Below, in pieces: positions 56,380 through 64,000 of a stretch of 64,000 nucleotides of DNA (positions are counted from its first letter, which is position 1; every line of letters starts with the position of its first letter). The position numbers were made by a program, and so were the translations under genes. The DNA is from Photobacterium angustum (GTDB lineage Bacteria > Pseudomonadota > Gammaproteobacteria > Enterobacterales > Vibrionaceae): NCBI RefSeq assembly GCF_003026365.1, contig NZ_PYOM01000008.1, positions 124,001 to 188,000 of the forward strand, given 5' to 3'. A model generated the notes under the pieces. It saw only the letters and a list, made by a program, of their open reading frames with translations, did not search any database and was not told the DNA's origin.

Positions 56380-56988
56380 ATGTATAACAGTGCTGATCTG
56401 AATAATATAAAAGTATTTAGTCGTGTTATTGGGGGGTTATTTTATTACCATCCAAGCCAATATGACGTTTCTGGTGTAAGAACCGTACTTGCATTGGAGA
56501 AAACGGGGTATACGCAATTTGATGTTACAACTAATGCCTTTTTAAACACTGATTCAGATGTGTTAGCTGTTTGGCATGATGAGCTCTTCACTGGGGTTGG
56601 TGAAATGAAAGCACCACCTTGGGGCTCGGTTTATTTAGATCGAGAGTCTGTAGTGTTTGGTGAATCGACTTTAGCTTTTCGTGCTTTTTTAAAGCAATAT
56701 GATATTGAATTTGAAGCTTGTCATAATGAACCAGAAGATCAATTTGGATTGATGTTAATGGTTGTTTCAAGCTTAATAGATGCCAAGGAATTTGATGCTG
56801 TTAAAGAGTTGCTTTCTGTTCATATATTGCCATGGGCAAGTCATTATTTAACGTTATTAGAACAAGCGGCACCAGAAGGTGCTTACTATCAGTTAGCCCT
56901 ATTAGGACAAGAGTTTCTTGAGGTGCTTACTGAGGAGTTTGATGCTGAAGCAATTCCTTGTAAGGTTTATTTTAATGCGCGAAGCTAA
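56380..56988 (+). CDS. TorD/DmsD-family redox-enzyme maturation chaperone
   Basis: A 202-aa all-helical protein of the TorD/DmsD type that binds the Tat signal of DmsA and assists cofactor loading. Recognisable features are VFGESTLAFRAFLKQY, EPEDQFGLMLMVVSSL and the family HILPWASHYLTLLEQAAPEG block (E-P-x-D-H-like region is EPEDQF). It is divergent from dmsA and overlaps the ferredoxin gene by 14 bp. Confidence 0.9.
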   Translation: MYNSADLNNIKVFSRVIGGLFYYHPSQYDVSGVRTVLALEKTGYTQFDVTTNAFLNTDSDVLAVWHDELFTGVGEMKAPPWGSVYLDRESVVFGESTLAFRAFLKQYDIEFEACHNEPEDQFGLMLMVVSSLIDAKEFDAVKELLSVHILPWASHYLTLLEQAAPEGAYYQLALLGQEFLEVLTEEFDAEAIPCKVYFNARS

Positions 56989-57235
56989 GCAATATAGTCG
57001 TCGAGAGTTATTTACCCGATTTGCAAGAACACAAACTCAGGTGATCCAAGAAAAAATCGTGATAAGTAATACTTGCGATAATATTTATGGTTATTGTGAA
57101 AGTTGTAGTGACAGTTGTCAGCAGCAAGCGATTAACTGGTTAGCTGAGAGTAAGCCTGTCGTTGATCACGAAAAATGCACGCTTTGCAAAGAATGCATAA
57201 TTAGTTGTTATATTTCAGCAATTTCTATTAGCTAG
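56975..57235 (+). CDS. Small two-cluster ferredoxin (NapF-like)
   Basis: An 86-aa cytoplasmic ferredoxin. Two cysteine groups are seen: C-x6-C-x2-C-x3-C (CDNIYGYCESCSDSC) and CTLCKECIISC, giving two [4Fe-4S] clusters. Start: the ATG at 56975 has AAGG nine bases upstream; an earlier start would be inside the chaperone gene. Probably an accessory of DmsA maturation, by analogy to NapF. Confidence 0.87.
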   Translation: MREAKQYSRRELFTRFARTQTQVIQEKIVISNTCDNIYGYCESCSDSCQQQAINWLAESKPVVDHEKCTLCKECIISCYISAISIS

Positions 57236-57260
57236 AATTAATGCATTATGCATTTAAAAA

Positions 57261-57283
57261 GCCGAGCCTGTGATAGGCTCGGC
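57261..57283. terminator. Bidirectional terminator between ferredoxin and phnS
   Basis: GCCGAGCCT / AGGCTCGGC stem with a five-base loop, A-run on the left and T-run on the right. It closes the dms module and serves as the phnS terminator. Confidence 0.9.
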
Positions 57284-57301
57284 GTTTTAAAGTTAGATTA
57301 A

Positions 57302-58315
57302 TTAAGATTTTGGCTCAGATTTCGAATCAAATTTTTCGGACCATGTTCTTAGTACGTCTTTGCGAGATGACGCCATTTTTGAGAAGTCCATTTTAACCAT
57401 CGCTTTTTCAACATCAGGATAGTTTGGTACTGGTTTAGATTCTGCTTTACGACCTACGACTGGATAGAATTCGTTGTATAATTTGTTCGCATCAGCTGAA
57501 ATTGACCAATCGACTAGGCGCTTCGCCGCTGCCGATTTATTATTTACAAGACCAACAGCTTCCGCTTCCCAGCCAACACCACCTTTAGGCATGATCACGT
57601 CAATAGGTGCTCCTTGTGATTTAAGTGTTGCACCGCGAATGGCCATAGAGATACCGACAGCTACTTCACCTTGTGCCGCTTGAACACATGGCTTAGAGCC
57701 TGAATGAGTGTAATGATCAATGTTCTTATCAAGCTTAGCCATGTATTCCCAGCCAGCTTTATCTCCCATGGTTTGTAACCATGCTGAAACTTGCATATAG
57801 CCAGTACCCGAAGAAGCAGGGTTAGGCATTGCAATATGGCCTTTGTATTCAGGTTTTAGTAAATCTTGCCAAGATTCAGGTTTAGTTAAACCGAGTTTCT
57901 TTCCAACCACTTCGTTATAACAAACCGCATTAAAAAATGCGTCGTTACCAAACCATGCTTTATTTGCTTGTGGGTCAATAAGAGAAGGGCGAACTTGATC
58001 TAAACCTTTTGGAGAATACGGTTTTAAGATGCCGTTTTCTTTCAGTAATGCCATAGAAGATCCAGCTAAGCCCCAAACAACGTCAGCGCGTGGTGCGTCT
58101 TTTTCAGCAAGTAATTTTGCAGTCATGATCCCTGTTGAGTCACGTACCCATTTGATTTTGATATCTGGGTTAGCTTTTTCAAAACCATCTTTAAATTTAG
58201 CTAACATATCGGTTTCAAATGCACTGTATACCGTTAGTTCCTCTGCGGCAAAAGCATGTGTAGCTGAAAGTACTGAAATAGCAGCAAGAGGGGCTAGTAT
58301 CCAACGGTTCTTCAT
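57302..58315 (-). CDS. phnS: 2-aminoethylphosphonate-binding protein
   Basis: A 337-aa periplasmic binding protein of the iron/AEP type: signal peptide to about Ala23 (HAFAAE), TVYSAFETDMLAKFKDGFE, ADVVWGLAGSSMALL, AMPNPASSGTGYM and GVGWEAEAVGLVNNKSAAAK, the shape of PhnS-type proteins. It has its own promoter region with a PhnR-like site 46 bp upstream, divergent from phnW. The transporter partners lie 5 kb away behind the dms genes. Confidence 0.9.
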   Translation of the reverse strand: MKNRWILAPLAAISVLSATHAFAAEELTVYSAFETDMLAKFKDGFEKANPDIKIKWVRDSTGIMTAKLLAEKDAPRADVVWGLAGSSMALLKENGILKPYSPKGLDQVRPSLIDPQANKAWFGNDAFFNAVCYNEVVGKKLGLTKPESWQDLLKPEYKGHIAMPNPASSGTGYMQVSAWLQTMGDKAGWEYMAKLDKNIDHYTHSGSKPCVQAAQGEVAVGISMAIRGATLKSQGAPIDVIMPKGGVGWEAEAVGLVNNKSAAAKRLVDWSISADANKLYNEFYPVVGRKAESKPVPNYPDVEKAMVKMDFSKMASSRKDVLRTWSEKFDSKSEPKS

Positions 58316-58360
58316 TGTTGTATCTCCATGATTGATAAAATCTAACTCAGTGTCGTAATT

Positions 58361-58374
58361 TTGGTATGTACCAG
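58361..58374. promoter_or_regulatory. Predicted PhnR operator upstream of phnS
   Basis: TTGGTATGTACCAG matches the palindrome at 52116 at 12 of 14 positions. It is 46 bp before the phnS start, in the shared phnS/phnW promoter region. Confidence 0.7.
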
Positions 58375-58562
58375 TTTGTGAGCCATTACGATGCTAGGGG
58401 GTCTTTATGACGCTTAGATGATTACTGTATTTCAGTTTTAAGGCGGTTTTATGTGGCTTATATGACTAAACAAAGTTGAGAGTTTTCTAATATGAATCTT
58501 TTATTAACTCTTTAGATGAGCCATTTACAGCTTGGTTTTTAACTCGTTATAGTTTTTTAAAC

Positions 58563-58574
58563 TGGTATAGTCCA
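58563..58574. promoter_or_regulatory. Weak PhnR-like half-palindrome upstream of phnW
   Basis: TGGTATAGTCCA lies 14 bp before the phnW start. It keeps the TGG and CCA arms but breaks the inner symmetry, so it is a weaker candidate operator. Confidence 0.45.
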
Positions 58575-58588
58575 AATGAGATTAAAAG

Positions 58589-59707
58589 ATGGAAAACTCG
58601 ACGAATCAATACTTGCTGTTAACCCCCGGCCCTTTGACAACAACGCAGTCTGTCCGTGAGGCAATGTTAAAAGACTGGTGTACATGGGACGATGATTACA
58701 ACAAAGATATTGTTGAAGTGATTCGCACTAAATTGGTTGATTTGGCAACAGAATATAACGGCTACACATCAGTACTGATGCAAGGGAGTGGGAGCGCCTC
58801 AGTAGAAGCAACAATTGGCACAGTTATCCCTGCTGATGGCAAATTATTAGTCATTAATAATGGTGCTTATGGCAAGCGCATCACTCAAATTGCTGAGTAT
58901 TTAAATATTGAGCATCATATTATTGAGCTAAGTGAAGTTGAACAGCCAGATCTTGAGCATATTGCTAATTTGTTGGATGCCGATTCAGATATTACACATG
59001 TTGCCATGGTACATTGTGAAACCACGACAGGTATGTTGAACCCGATTGAAGCGGTTTGTGATTTAGTTAAATCACGTAATAAGATCATGATCTTAGATGC
59101 AATGTCGAGTTTTGGTGGTATTCCAATGGATATTGGTGAGCTTGGTGTTGATTTTATGATCAGCTCTGCTAATAAATGTATTCAAGGCGTGCCTGGATTT
59201 GGCTTTGTTATTGCAAAAACGTCAGAGTTAAAACAATGCCAAGGACGAGCACGATCATTATCGCTAGATCTCTATGATCAATGGGATTGTATGGAGAAAA
59301 ATAACGGTAAGTGGCGTTTTACCTCTCCTACGCATACCGTACGTGCTTTCTATCAAGCCATGTTAGAGCTAGAACAAGAAGGTGGTGTGAAAGCTCGTTA
59401 TCAACGCTATCTATCGAATCAACGCTTACTTGTAAAGGGCATGGAGTCATTAGGCTTCAGGTGTTTACTACCTCAATCACTTCATTCACCAATTATCACT
59501 TCATTTTACTCACCAACAGCGCCAAATTACGATTTTAAAGAGTTTTATACTCAGTTGAAATCACATGGTTTTGTTATTTATCCGGGGAAAGTTTCAAACG
59601 CTGATTGTTTCCGTATTGGTAACATTGGTGACGTCCATATCGATGATATTCACCGTTTATTAGATGCAATTGCGCAAACCATGTTTTGGCAGAAGGCTAC
59701 ACAATAA
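58589..59707 (+). CDS. phnW: 2-aminoethylphosphonate-pyruvate transaminase
   Basis: A 372-aa PLP aminotransferase converting AEP and pyruvate to phosphonoacetaldehyde and alanine. [18 protein letters not shown] and the [10 protein letters not shown] cofactor site are typical, and the Schiff-base Lys196 is in [16 protein letters not shown]. It opens the phnW-pbfA-phnX operon; the next gene begins in its stop codon (TAATG). Confidence 0.96.
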   Translation: MENSTNQYLLLTPGPLTTTQSVREAMLKDWCTWDDDYNKDIVEVIRTKLVDLATEYNGYTSVLMQGSGSASVEATIGTVIPADGKLLVINNGAYGKRITQIAEYLNIEHHIIELSEVEQPDLEHIANLLDADSDITHVAMVHCETTTGMLNPIEAVCDLVKSRNKIMILDAMSSFGGIPMDIGELGVDFMISSANKCIQGVPGFGFVIAKTSELKQCQGRARSLSLDLYDQWDCMEKNNGKWRFTSPTHTVRAFYQAMLELEQEGGVKARYQRYLSNQRLLVKGMESLGFRCLLPQSLHSPIITSFYSPTAPNYDFKEFYTQLKSHGFVIYPGKVSNADCFRIGNIGDVHIDDIHRLLDAIAQTMFWQKATQ

Positions 59708-61077
59708 TGAGTATGACTGCTGAAAAAAATCTGTATCTGCGTTGTGAGGGGGATACCAATACTACTGAGGCTCGAAAACAGTGGTATCGAAACTTAAACT
59801 CACCGCAAACTGAAGCAATGTTAGAGCAAGACAGCGAGTACTTTTTACATCAATCCATGTCTACACCTTGTATGAACGCATTAGCAGCGGCCAACGGTAT
59901 ATATATCGAAGATATTAGTGGTAAACGTTATATGGATTTTCATGGTAATAACGTTCACCAGCTGGGTTATGGCCACCCTAAAGTGTTGGAAAGAATTCAA
60001 CAACAATTGATTGAATTGCCCTTTGCTCCACGACGTTTTACTCATCAAGCTGCAATAGATTGTGCAAAGAAACTAACAGAAATCGCTGGTGGAGAACTCG
60101 ATCGCGTGCTGTTTGCTCCCGGTGGAACATCCGTGGTTGGTATGGCATTGAAATTAGCCCGCATTGTTACGGGTAATGCGAAAGTGATTTCGTTGTGGGA
60201 TTCATTTCATGGCGCGTCTTTAGATGCCATATCAGTAGGTGGTGAAGCGTGTTTTCGGCAGGGGATGGGACCATTAATGGCTGGCGTCGAGCGTATTCCA
60301 CCACCGATTACCTATCGAGGTGCATTTCCACGTGAAGATAATAGCGATTTACATTACGCCGACTACCTTGAATATGTCATTGAAAAAGAGGGCGGTGTAG
60401 GAGCGTTTATCGCAGAAGGGTTACGCAATACTGATGTGCAAGTGCCTTCAAAAGCCTACTGGCAACGGGTACGTGAAATATGTGACAAACACAATGTTTT
60501 GCTGATCATTGATGATATTCCAAATGGTATGGGAAGAACGGGTAACTGGTTTAGCTATCAAGCTTTTGGAATTGAACCTGATATTTTATGTATCGGCAAA
60601 GGCTTAGGTGGTGGTGTTGTGCCATTTGCGGCCTTAATTACTAAAGATAAATATAACCAAGCTGCTGATATTTCATTGGGTCACTACACCCATGAGAAAA
60701 GTCCGATAGGTTGTGCCGCCGCGCTTGCGACCATTGATGTCATCGAATCTGAAAAGCTATTAGATAAAGTAAAGCAAGACCAAGATTATGTATCTGAGCG
60801 TTTATCTCAAATGCAAAAATCTTATCCCGTCATTGGCGATATAAGAGGGTTAGGGTTGTTATGGGGGATTGAACTTGTCACCGATCGCCTAACTAAAACA
60901 CGCGCTCATGACGCTGCTGAACAAGTGCTATATCGCTGCTTAGAGCTAGGTCTAAGTTTTAAAGTCTCGCAAGGTAACGTACTACAATTAAGCCCCCCAC
61001 TGATTATCAAGCGAGAAGATCTTGCCCGTGCATTAGATATTGTCGAGCAAGCTATTAGCGAAATCGTTATTGACTGA
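59707..61077 (+). CDS. pbfA: PbfA-like (R)-1-hydroxy-2-aminoethylphosphonate ammonia-lyase
   Basis: A 456-aa class III aminotransferase-fold PLP enzyme. It has the internal-aldimine Lys in DILCIGKGLGGGVVPFAAL and the PLP-binding APGGTSVVGMALKLAR. In Vibrionales an enzyme of this type, PbfA, next to phnW and phnX, eliminates ammonia from (R)-1-hydroxy-AEP to give phosphonoacetaldehyde; the position between phnW and phnX is the same. I start at ATG 59707, overlapping the phnW stop. If not PbfA it would be another AEP-pathway transaminase. Confidence 0.87.
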   Translation: MSMTAEKNLYLRCEGDTNTTEARKQWYRNLNSPQTEAMLEQDSEYFLHQSMSTPCMNALAAANGIYIEDISGKRYMDFHGNNVHQLGYGHPKVLERIQQQLIELPFAPRRFTHQAAIDCAKKLTEIAGGELDRVLFAPGGTSVVGMALKLARIVTGNAKVISLWDSFHGASLDAISVGGEACFRQGMGPLMAGVERIPPPITYRGAFPREDNSDLHYADYLEYVIEKEGGVGAFIAEGLRNTDVQVPSKAYWQRVREICDKHNVLLIIDDIPNGMGRTGNWFSYQAFGIEPDILCIGKGLGGGVVPFAALITKDKYNQAADISLGHYTHEKSPIGCAAALATIDVIESEKLLDKVKQDQDYVSERLSQMQKSYPVIGDIRGLGLLWGIELVTDRLTKTRAHDAAEQVLYRCLELGLSFKVSQGNVLQLSPPLIIKREDLARALDIVEQAISEIVID

Positions 61078-61106
61078 ATTGATGTGAAAAATTAAAAGGA
61101 TAGAAA

Positions 61107-61916
61107 ATGAAACAGATTAAGGGTGTGATCTTTGATTTAGCTGGAACCGTGGTTGATTTTGGTTCATTTGCACCAACCACCATCTTTGTAGAGGCATTTC
61201 GACGCGGTTTTGATTTTGATATTTCATTACAAGAAGCCCGTGTACCAATGGGGTTAGGGAAGTGGGATCACATTAAGGCGGTGGGTGAGTTACCGGAAGT
61301 TGCAGAGCGCTGGCACGCACAGTTTGGTCGTAAAATGGAAGAATCAGACATTGATGCGATTTATGAAACGTTTATGCCATTACAAATTGCAAAAGTTGGT
61401 GAGCATGCTGATTTAATTCCAGGCACAGAAAGTGTTGTGGCTGGGTTACGTGAGCAAGATATTAAAATAGGTGCATGTACTGGTTATCCTCGCGCAGTGC
61501 TAGACGCCTTACTGCCTGCTTTAAATGCTAATGGCTTTGTACCTGATTGCGTTGTTGCCACTGATGATCTAGCTGTAGGTGGTCGTCCTGCAGCCTTTAT
61601 GGCACTAAAAAACATGCTAGAACTAGGACTTGGTGATGTTACAACGTGTATTAAAGTGGATGACTCTGTTCCTGGCATTAGTGAAGGATTAAATGCAGGG
61701 ATGTGGACTGTGGCGTTATTATTATCTGGTAACGAAGCTGGCTTAACTCAAGAGCAATTTGAATCTGCCGATATTGATACTTTAAACGCGGCACGTGAAA
61801 AAGCGCAAAAAGCGTTTAGTCATTCTGGTGCCCACTATCAAATTGATACCATTGCAGATTTACCTAGAGTAGTGGCTGATATTAATCTTCGCCTTGCACA
61901 AGGTGAAAAGCCATAG
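61107..61916 (+). CDS. phnX: Phosphonoacetaldehyde hydrolase (phosphonatase)
   Basis: A 269-aa HAD-superfamily phosphonatase cleaving phosphonoacetaldehyde to acetaldehyde and phosphate. Nucleophile Asp10 in FDLAGTVVD, Schiff-base Lys52 in PMGLGKWDHI, and CTGYPRAVLDALL and KVDDSVPGISEG as HAD motifs II-III. Last gene of the phnW operon, 29 bp after pbfA and followed by a terminator. Confidence 0.96.
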   Translation: MKQIKGVIFDLAGTVVDFGSFAPTTIFVEAFRRGFDFDISLQEARVPMGLGKWDHIKAVGELPEVAERWHAQFGRKMEESDIDAIYETFMPLQIAKVGEHADLIPGTESVVAGLREQDIKIGACTGYPRAVLDALLPALNANGFVPDCVVATDDLAVGGRPAAFMALKNMLELGLGDVTTCIKVDDSVPGISEGLNAGMWTVALLLSGNEAGLTQEQFESADIDTLNAAREKAQKAFSHSGAHYQIDTIADLPRVVADINLRLAQGEKP

Positions 61917-61945
61917 CAGACAATAATTTAATATGATGAATAAAT

Positions 61946-61974
61946 AAAAAGGGATGCATTTAGCATCCCTTTTT
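61946..61974 (+). terminator. Terminator of phnW-pbfA-phnX
   Basis: AAAAAGGGATGC / GCATCCCTTTTT stem with a five-base loop and T-run, 30 bp past the phnX stop. Confidence 0.92.
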
Positions 61975-62058
61975 AAATTAAAGATAATGTAATTTAAAAA
62001 GGACAATTAACCTTAATGAAAACAAGGTCAAATTGTAATGTTTCATTATTACTATTGC

Positions 62059-62072
62059 TTGGTATATACCAA
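62059..62072. promoter_or_regulatory. Predicted PhnR operator upstream of the LamG-EEP gene
   Basis: TTGGTATATACCAA, identical in all 14 bases to the site before phnT, lies 13 bp before the start of the last gene. Because phnX ends in a strong terminator, this gene must have its own promoter here, and the site overlaps a TATATA that could be its -10. Confidence 0.75.
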
Positions 62073-62085
62073 AAAAGGAGTGATG

Positions 62086-64000
62086 ATGAAATATTTGGCT
62101 TTATTTGTTGGGGCACTATGTTCTGCTAATGCAAATTCATTTGAAATTGATATTCATAACGATACTGACAACAACACACTTATCCCGTATATAAATCAAG
62201 TTCCAGATAGTTGTTATGGTGGAGTAAAGGCACATCAAAATCAAAAATATAATAATTATACACCTTGTTTAAAAGACTTCGTTAAAGAGGGGGATATCGC
62301 TAATATTAGGATCTTTAATCAGTCAAAGAATGAATTTTTCACGTGTGAAAGCTTTAATTTACATGGAGAGAGTAAACTGACCATTAATAATGATAATGGT
62401 TTATACTCTTGTTTTCTACATCCTCATCATAAGATCAGTAATATTGACGAAATAGTCCATTTTGTTAAAGAAAGCAGTAATAAAGTAAAAAATATATATA
62501 CTGATGTTCCTTATTATCAAGATCAGAAGTATTTTGGAACAGGTGAAATTGTTGTTGATGAGTTAAATAATATACTTATACCTGCTGATACAAGTATAAA
62601 GTTATTTAACTTTTATCTAAAAAACCAGAGTCCTAATACATCTGCATCTTTTAGAATTAAATATGAAATAAAAGATTTAAATAATCAGAAAAATTACATA
62701 TATAGTGGTATAAGATCATTAGCTATTGATGAAAATAATGTATTATGGATGGAAGAAAATAATGGTTCAAATTCAAAGCCTATTTATAAAAATCTAAAGC
62801 CTGGGAAATGGCAGCATATTTTGATATCCCGAACAGAAAACAAGTTAAAAGTATATGTTGATGGGGAAGTTGTTTATAAAGAACATGTTGACTTTGAATT
62901 AGGGGGGGTGACTACCTTAGGTAAAGAAACGGAGACTTTAGACGACGGAAGTAAAAAAATAGGAAATCACGGTCAATTTTTAATTGGTGATTTCCGCTTA
63001 TTCACTGGTTCTTTATCAAATGATCAAGTTAAATCAATATATCATTTTGATTTGAAAAAAGATCCAATCTTTGTTCCAGTCTTTAATCCAACACCATCAG
63101 ATACAATTAAAAATGTTAAATTAAACCCTGATTTAAGCTGGTTAACTCATCCAGCAATGCAGCCAGATGATGCTGTATATTTCGTTGAAATATCAACAGA
63201 TAAAAAATTTAAAAATATTATTTATAGTAATGAAACTTACAGTAATAAAGTTCATGTAGATAAAACCTTAGATGGAAATAAAAGGTATTTTTGGCGTGTT
63301 TCTTATAACGATAAAATGAGTGATACCTTCGAATTTAAAACAAGACTAAATGACAAAGATTTAAAGGAAAAACATAAAAATTCTCTTACAGTAATGGAGT
63401 TTAATGTATGGGGGATAAGTAGTAACGGAACTATGGCTGCACATAGATATGGTTCACATTATATTGCTGAAGTGATCAAAAATGCAGGAGCGGATATCGC
63501 TGTGTTAACAGAAGGATATTTTAATGCAGAGTCAGTTGCAAAAGAATTAGGGTGGCACTATAAAAAGCATAGTCATAGAAGTCGCTATTCACCAGCGATA
63601 GTTTCTCGATTTGATATTGAAGTTGTAGAAAATGAAACAGATAAATCTATGTCTGTTAAATTAAAAGATGATGAAAACGATAGAAATTATAGTTTAGGTA
63701 TTATGCACCCTAAATCATCTAATTTTAATGCATGGGACATTGCTTATAATCAATCCTATACAGTTGAAAATTGGAATGGAATTCAAAATGATGAATTAAA
63801 TTATAAATTAGCTTCACTTAATAAAGTTGAAGAAAACTTATTTAAGCCTCAAAATCCTAAAACAACTGACTTGATTGTTGGTGATTTTAATACTGTCATG
63901 AATTCAGATTTTGGTGATAATTCTATTGAAAGTAATGTCAAAACTTATGCTGAATTAAAATTAGCAATGTCATCTAAGTTGATTGATGATATGCATTTTA
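62086..64000 (+). CDS. Secreted LamG/FN3/EEP phosphodiesterase, truncated by window end
   Basis: A reading frame of 638 codons stays open to the window edge. Start ATG 62086 has AAGGAG five bases upstream; the preceding ATG 62083 is too close. Signal peptide to about residue 17 (CSANA). Residues about 20-120 contain five Cys; about 140-320 look like a LamG/concanavalin domain (KLYVDGEVVYKEH-like, QFLIGDFRLFTG); about 330-420 like FN3 (RYFWRVSYNDK). From 434 it is an endonuclease/exonuclease/phosphatase domain: MEFNVWG, ADIAVLTEG (metal Glu), YSPAIVSRFDI and VGDFNTV (598). It is visibly AT-richer than the phn genes, with many AAT and ATA codons. EEP enzymes include nSMase and nucleases; the substrate is unknown. 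Confidence 0.82.
   Translation, partial: MKYLALFVGALCSANANSFEIDIHNDTDNNTLIPYINQVPDSCYGGVKAHQNQKYNNYTPCLKDFVKEGDIANIRIFNQSKNEFFTCESFNLHGESKLTINNDNGLYSCFLHPHHKISNIDEIVHFVKESSNKVKNIYTDVPYYQDQKYFGTGEIVVDELNNILIPADTSIKLFNFYLKNQSPNTSASFRIKYEIKDLNNQKNYIYSGIRSLAIDENNVLWMEENNGSNSKPIYKNLKPGKWQHILISRTENKLKVYVDGEVVYKEHVDFELGGVTTLGKETETLDDGSKKIGNHGQFLIGDFRLFTGSLSNDQVKSIYHFDLKKDPIFVPVFNPTPSDTIKNVKLNPDLSWLTHPAMQPDDAVYFVEISTDKKFKNIIYSNETYSNKVHVDKTLDGNKRYFWRVSYNDKMSDTFEFKTRLNDKDLKEKHKNSLTVMEFNVWGISSNGTMAAHRYGSHYIAEVIKNAGADIAVLTEGYFNAESVAKELGWHYKKHSHRSRYSPAIVSRFDIEVVENETDKSMSVKLKDDENDRNYSLGIMHPKSSNFNAWDIAYNQSYTVENWNGIQNDELNYKLASLNKVEENLFKPQNPKTTDLIVGDFNTVMNSDFGDNSIESNVKTYAELKLAMSSKLIDDMHF

Overview
The window is about 64 kb of low-GC chromosomal DNA, by eye around 40% G+C, from a facultatively anaerobic marine gammaproteobacterium. 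Gene content points to Vibrionaceae, most likely Photobacterium: TorYZ-type and DmsABC-type respiratory reductases, a liu leucine-catabolism locus with a LiuR-type site, a PhnW/PbfA/PhnX 2-aminoethylphosphonate (AEP) pathway, a DUF535 protein and an SgrR-like regulator. The genus is inference; the sequence contains no rRNA, tRNA, integrase or intact insertion sequence.

Layout. 0-15.5 kb holds unlinked housekeeping and envelope genes: a GH3 glucosidase lipoprotein, a TPR-DUF218 protein, an LprI-like protein, a LysR regulator, a GST, a decayed DUF3291 gene followed by a duplicated copy of its own tail, a GNAT, YibE/F, a 5'-nucleotidase lipoprotein, CutA and an MTHFR-like protein. 15.5-19 kb has a Cys-rich repeat protein, a DASS/SLC13 anion transporter broken by three lesions, its LysR neighbour and an NTF2-like protein. 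19-22.6 kb is a torYZ S-/N-oxide reductase pair. 22.8-38.7 kb is mixed: phosphatase, flavodoxin, lipase, SgrR-like regulator, a pair of peptide-type ABC ATPases without permeases, threonine aldolase, a PepSY/two-component operon, a parvulin with an insertion and several small envelope proteins. 38.7-47.3 kb is leucine/isovalerate catabolism: liuR-liuA-liuB-liuC-liuE leftward and thiolase, 3-hydroxyisobutyryl-CoA hydrolase-like and SDR genes rightward, with a LiuR-type palindrome in the shared promoter region. liuD, the biotin subunit of methylcrotonyl-CoA carboxylase, is missing.

48.4-64 kb is the most interesting region. An AEP uptake and degradation system (phnR, fused permease, phnT, phnS, phnW, pbfA, phnX) is interrupted by a complete dmsABC/chaperone/ferredoxin module bounded by terminators on both sides. 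A 14-bp palindrome, TTGGTATATACCAA, typical of HutC/GntR-family operators, lies in front of phnT, and related sites precede phnS and phnW. An identical perfect copy lies just upstream of the last gene, a secreted protein with LamG-like, FN3-like and endonuclease/exonuclease/phosphatase (EEP) domains that runs off the window end.

Working hypothesis: PhnR controls an extracellular EEP phosphodiesterase together with AEP import and breakdown. Such an enzyme could release AEP from phosphonate-bearing polymers or lipids, for example ceramide-AEP of marine invertebrates, feeding PhnS-T-V, then PhnW and PhnX, with PbfA handling the hydroxylated analogue. The operator match and domain motifs are seen in the sequence; the substrate is inference.
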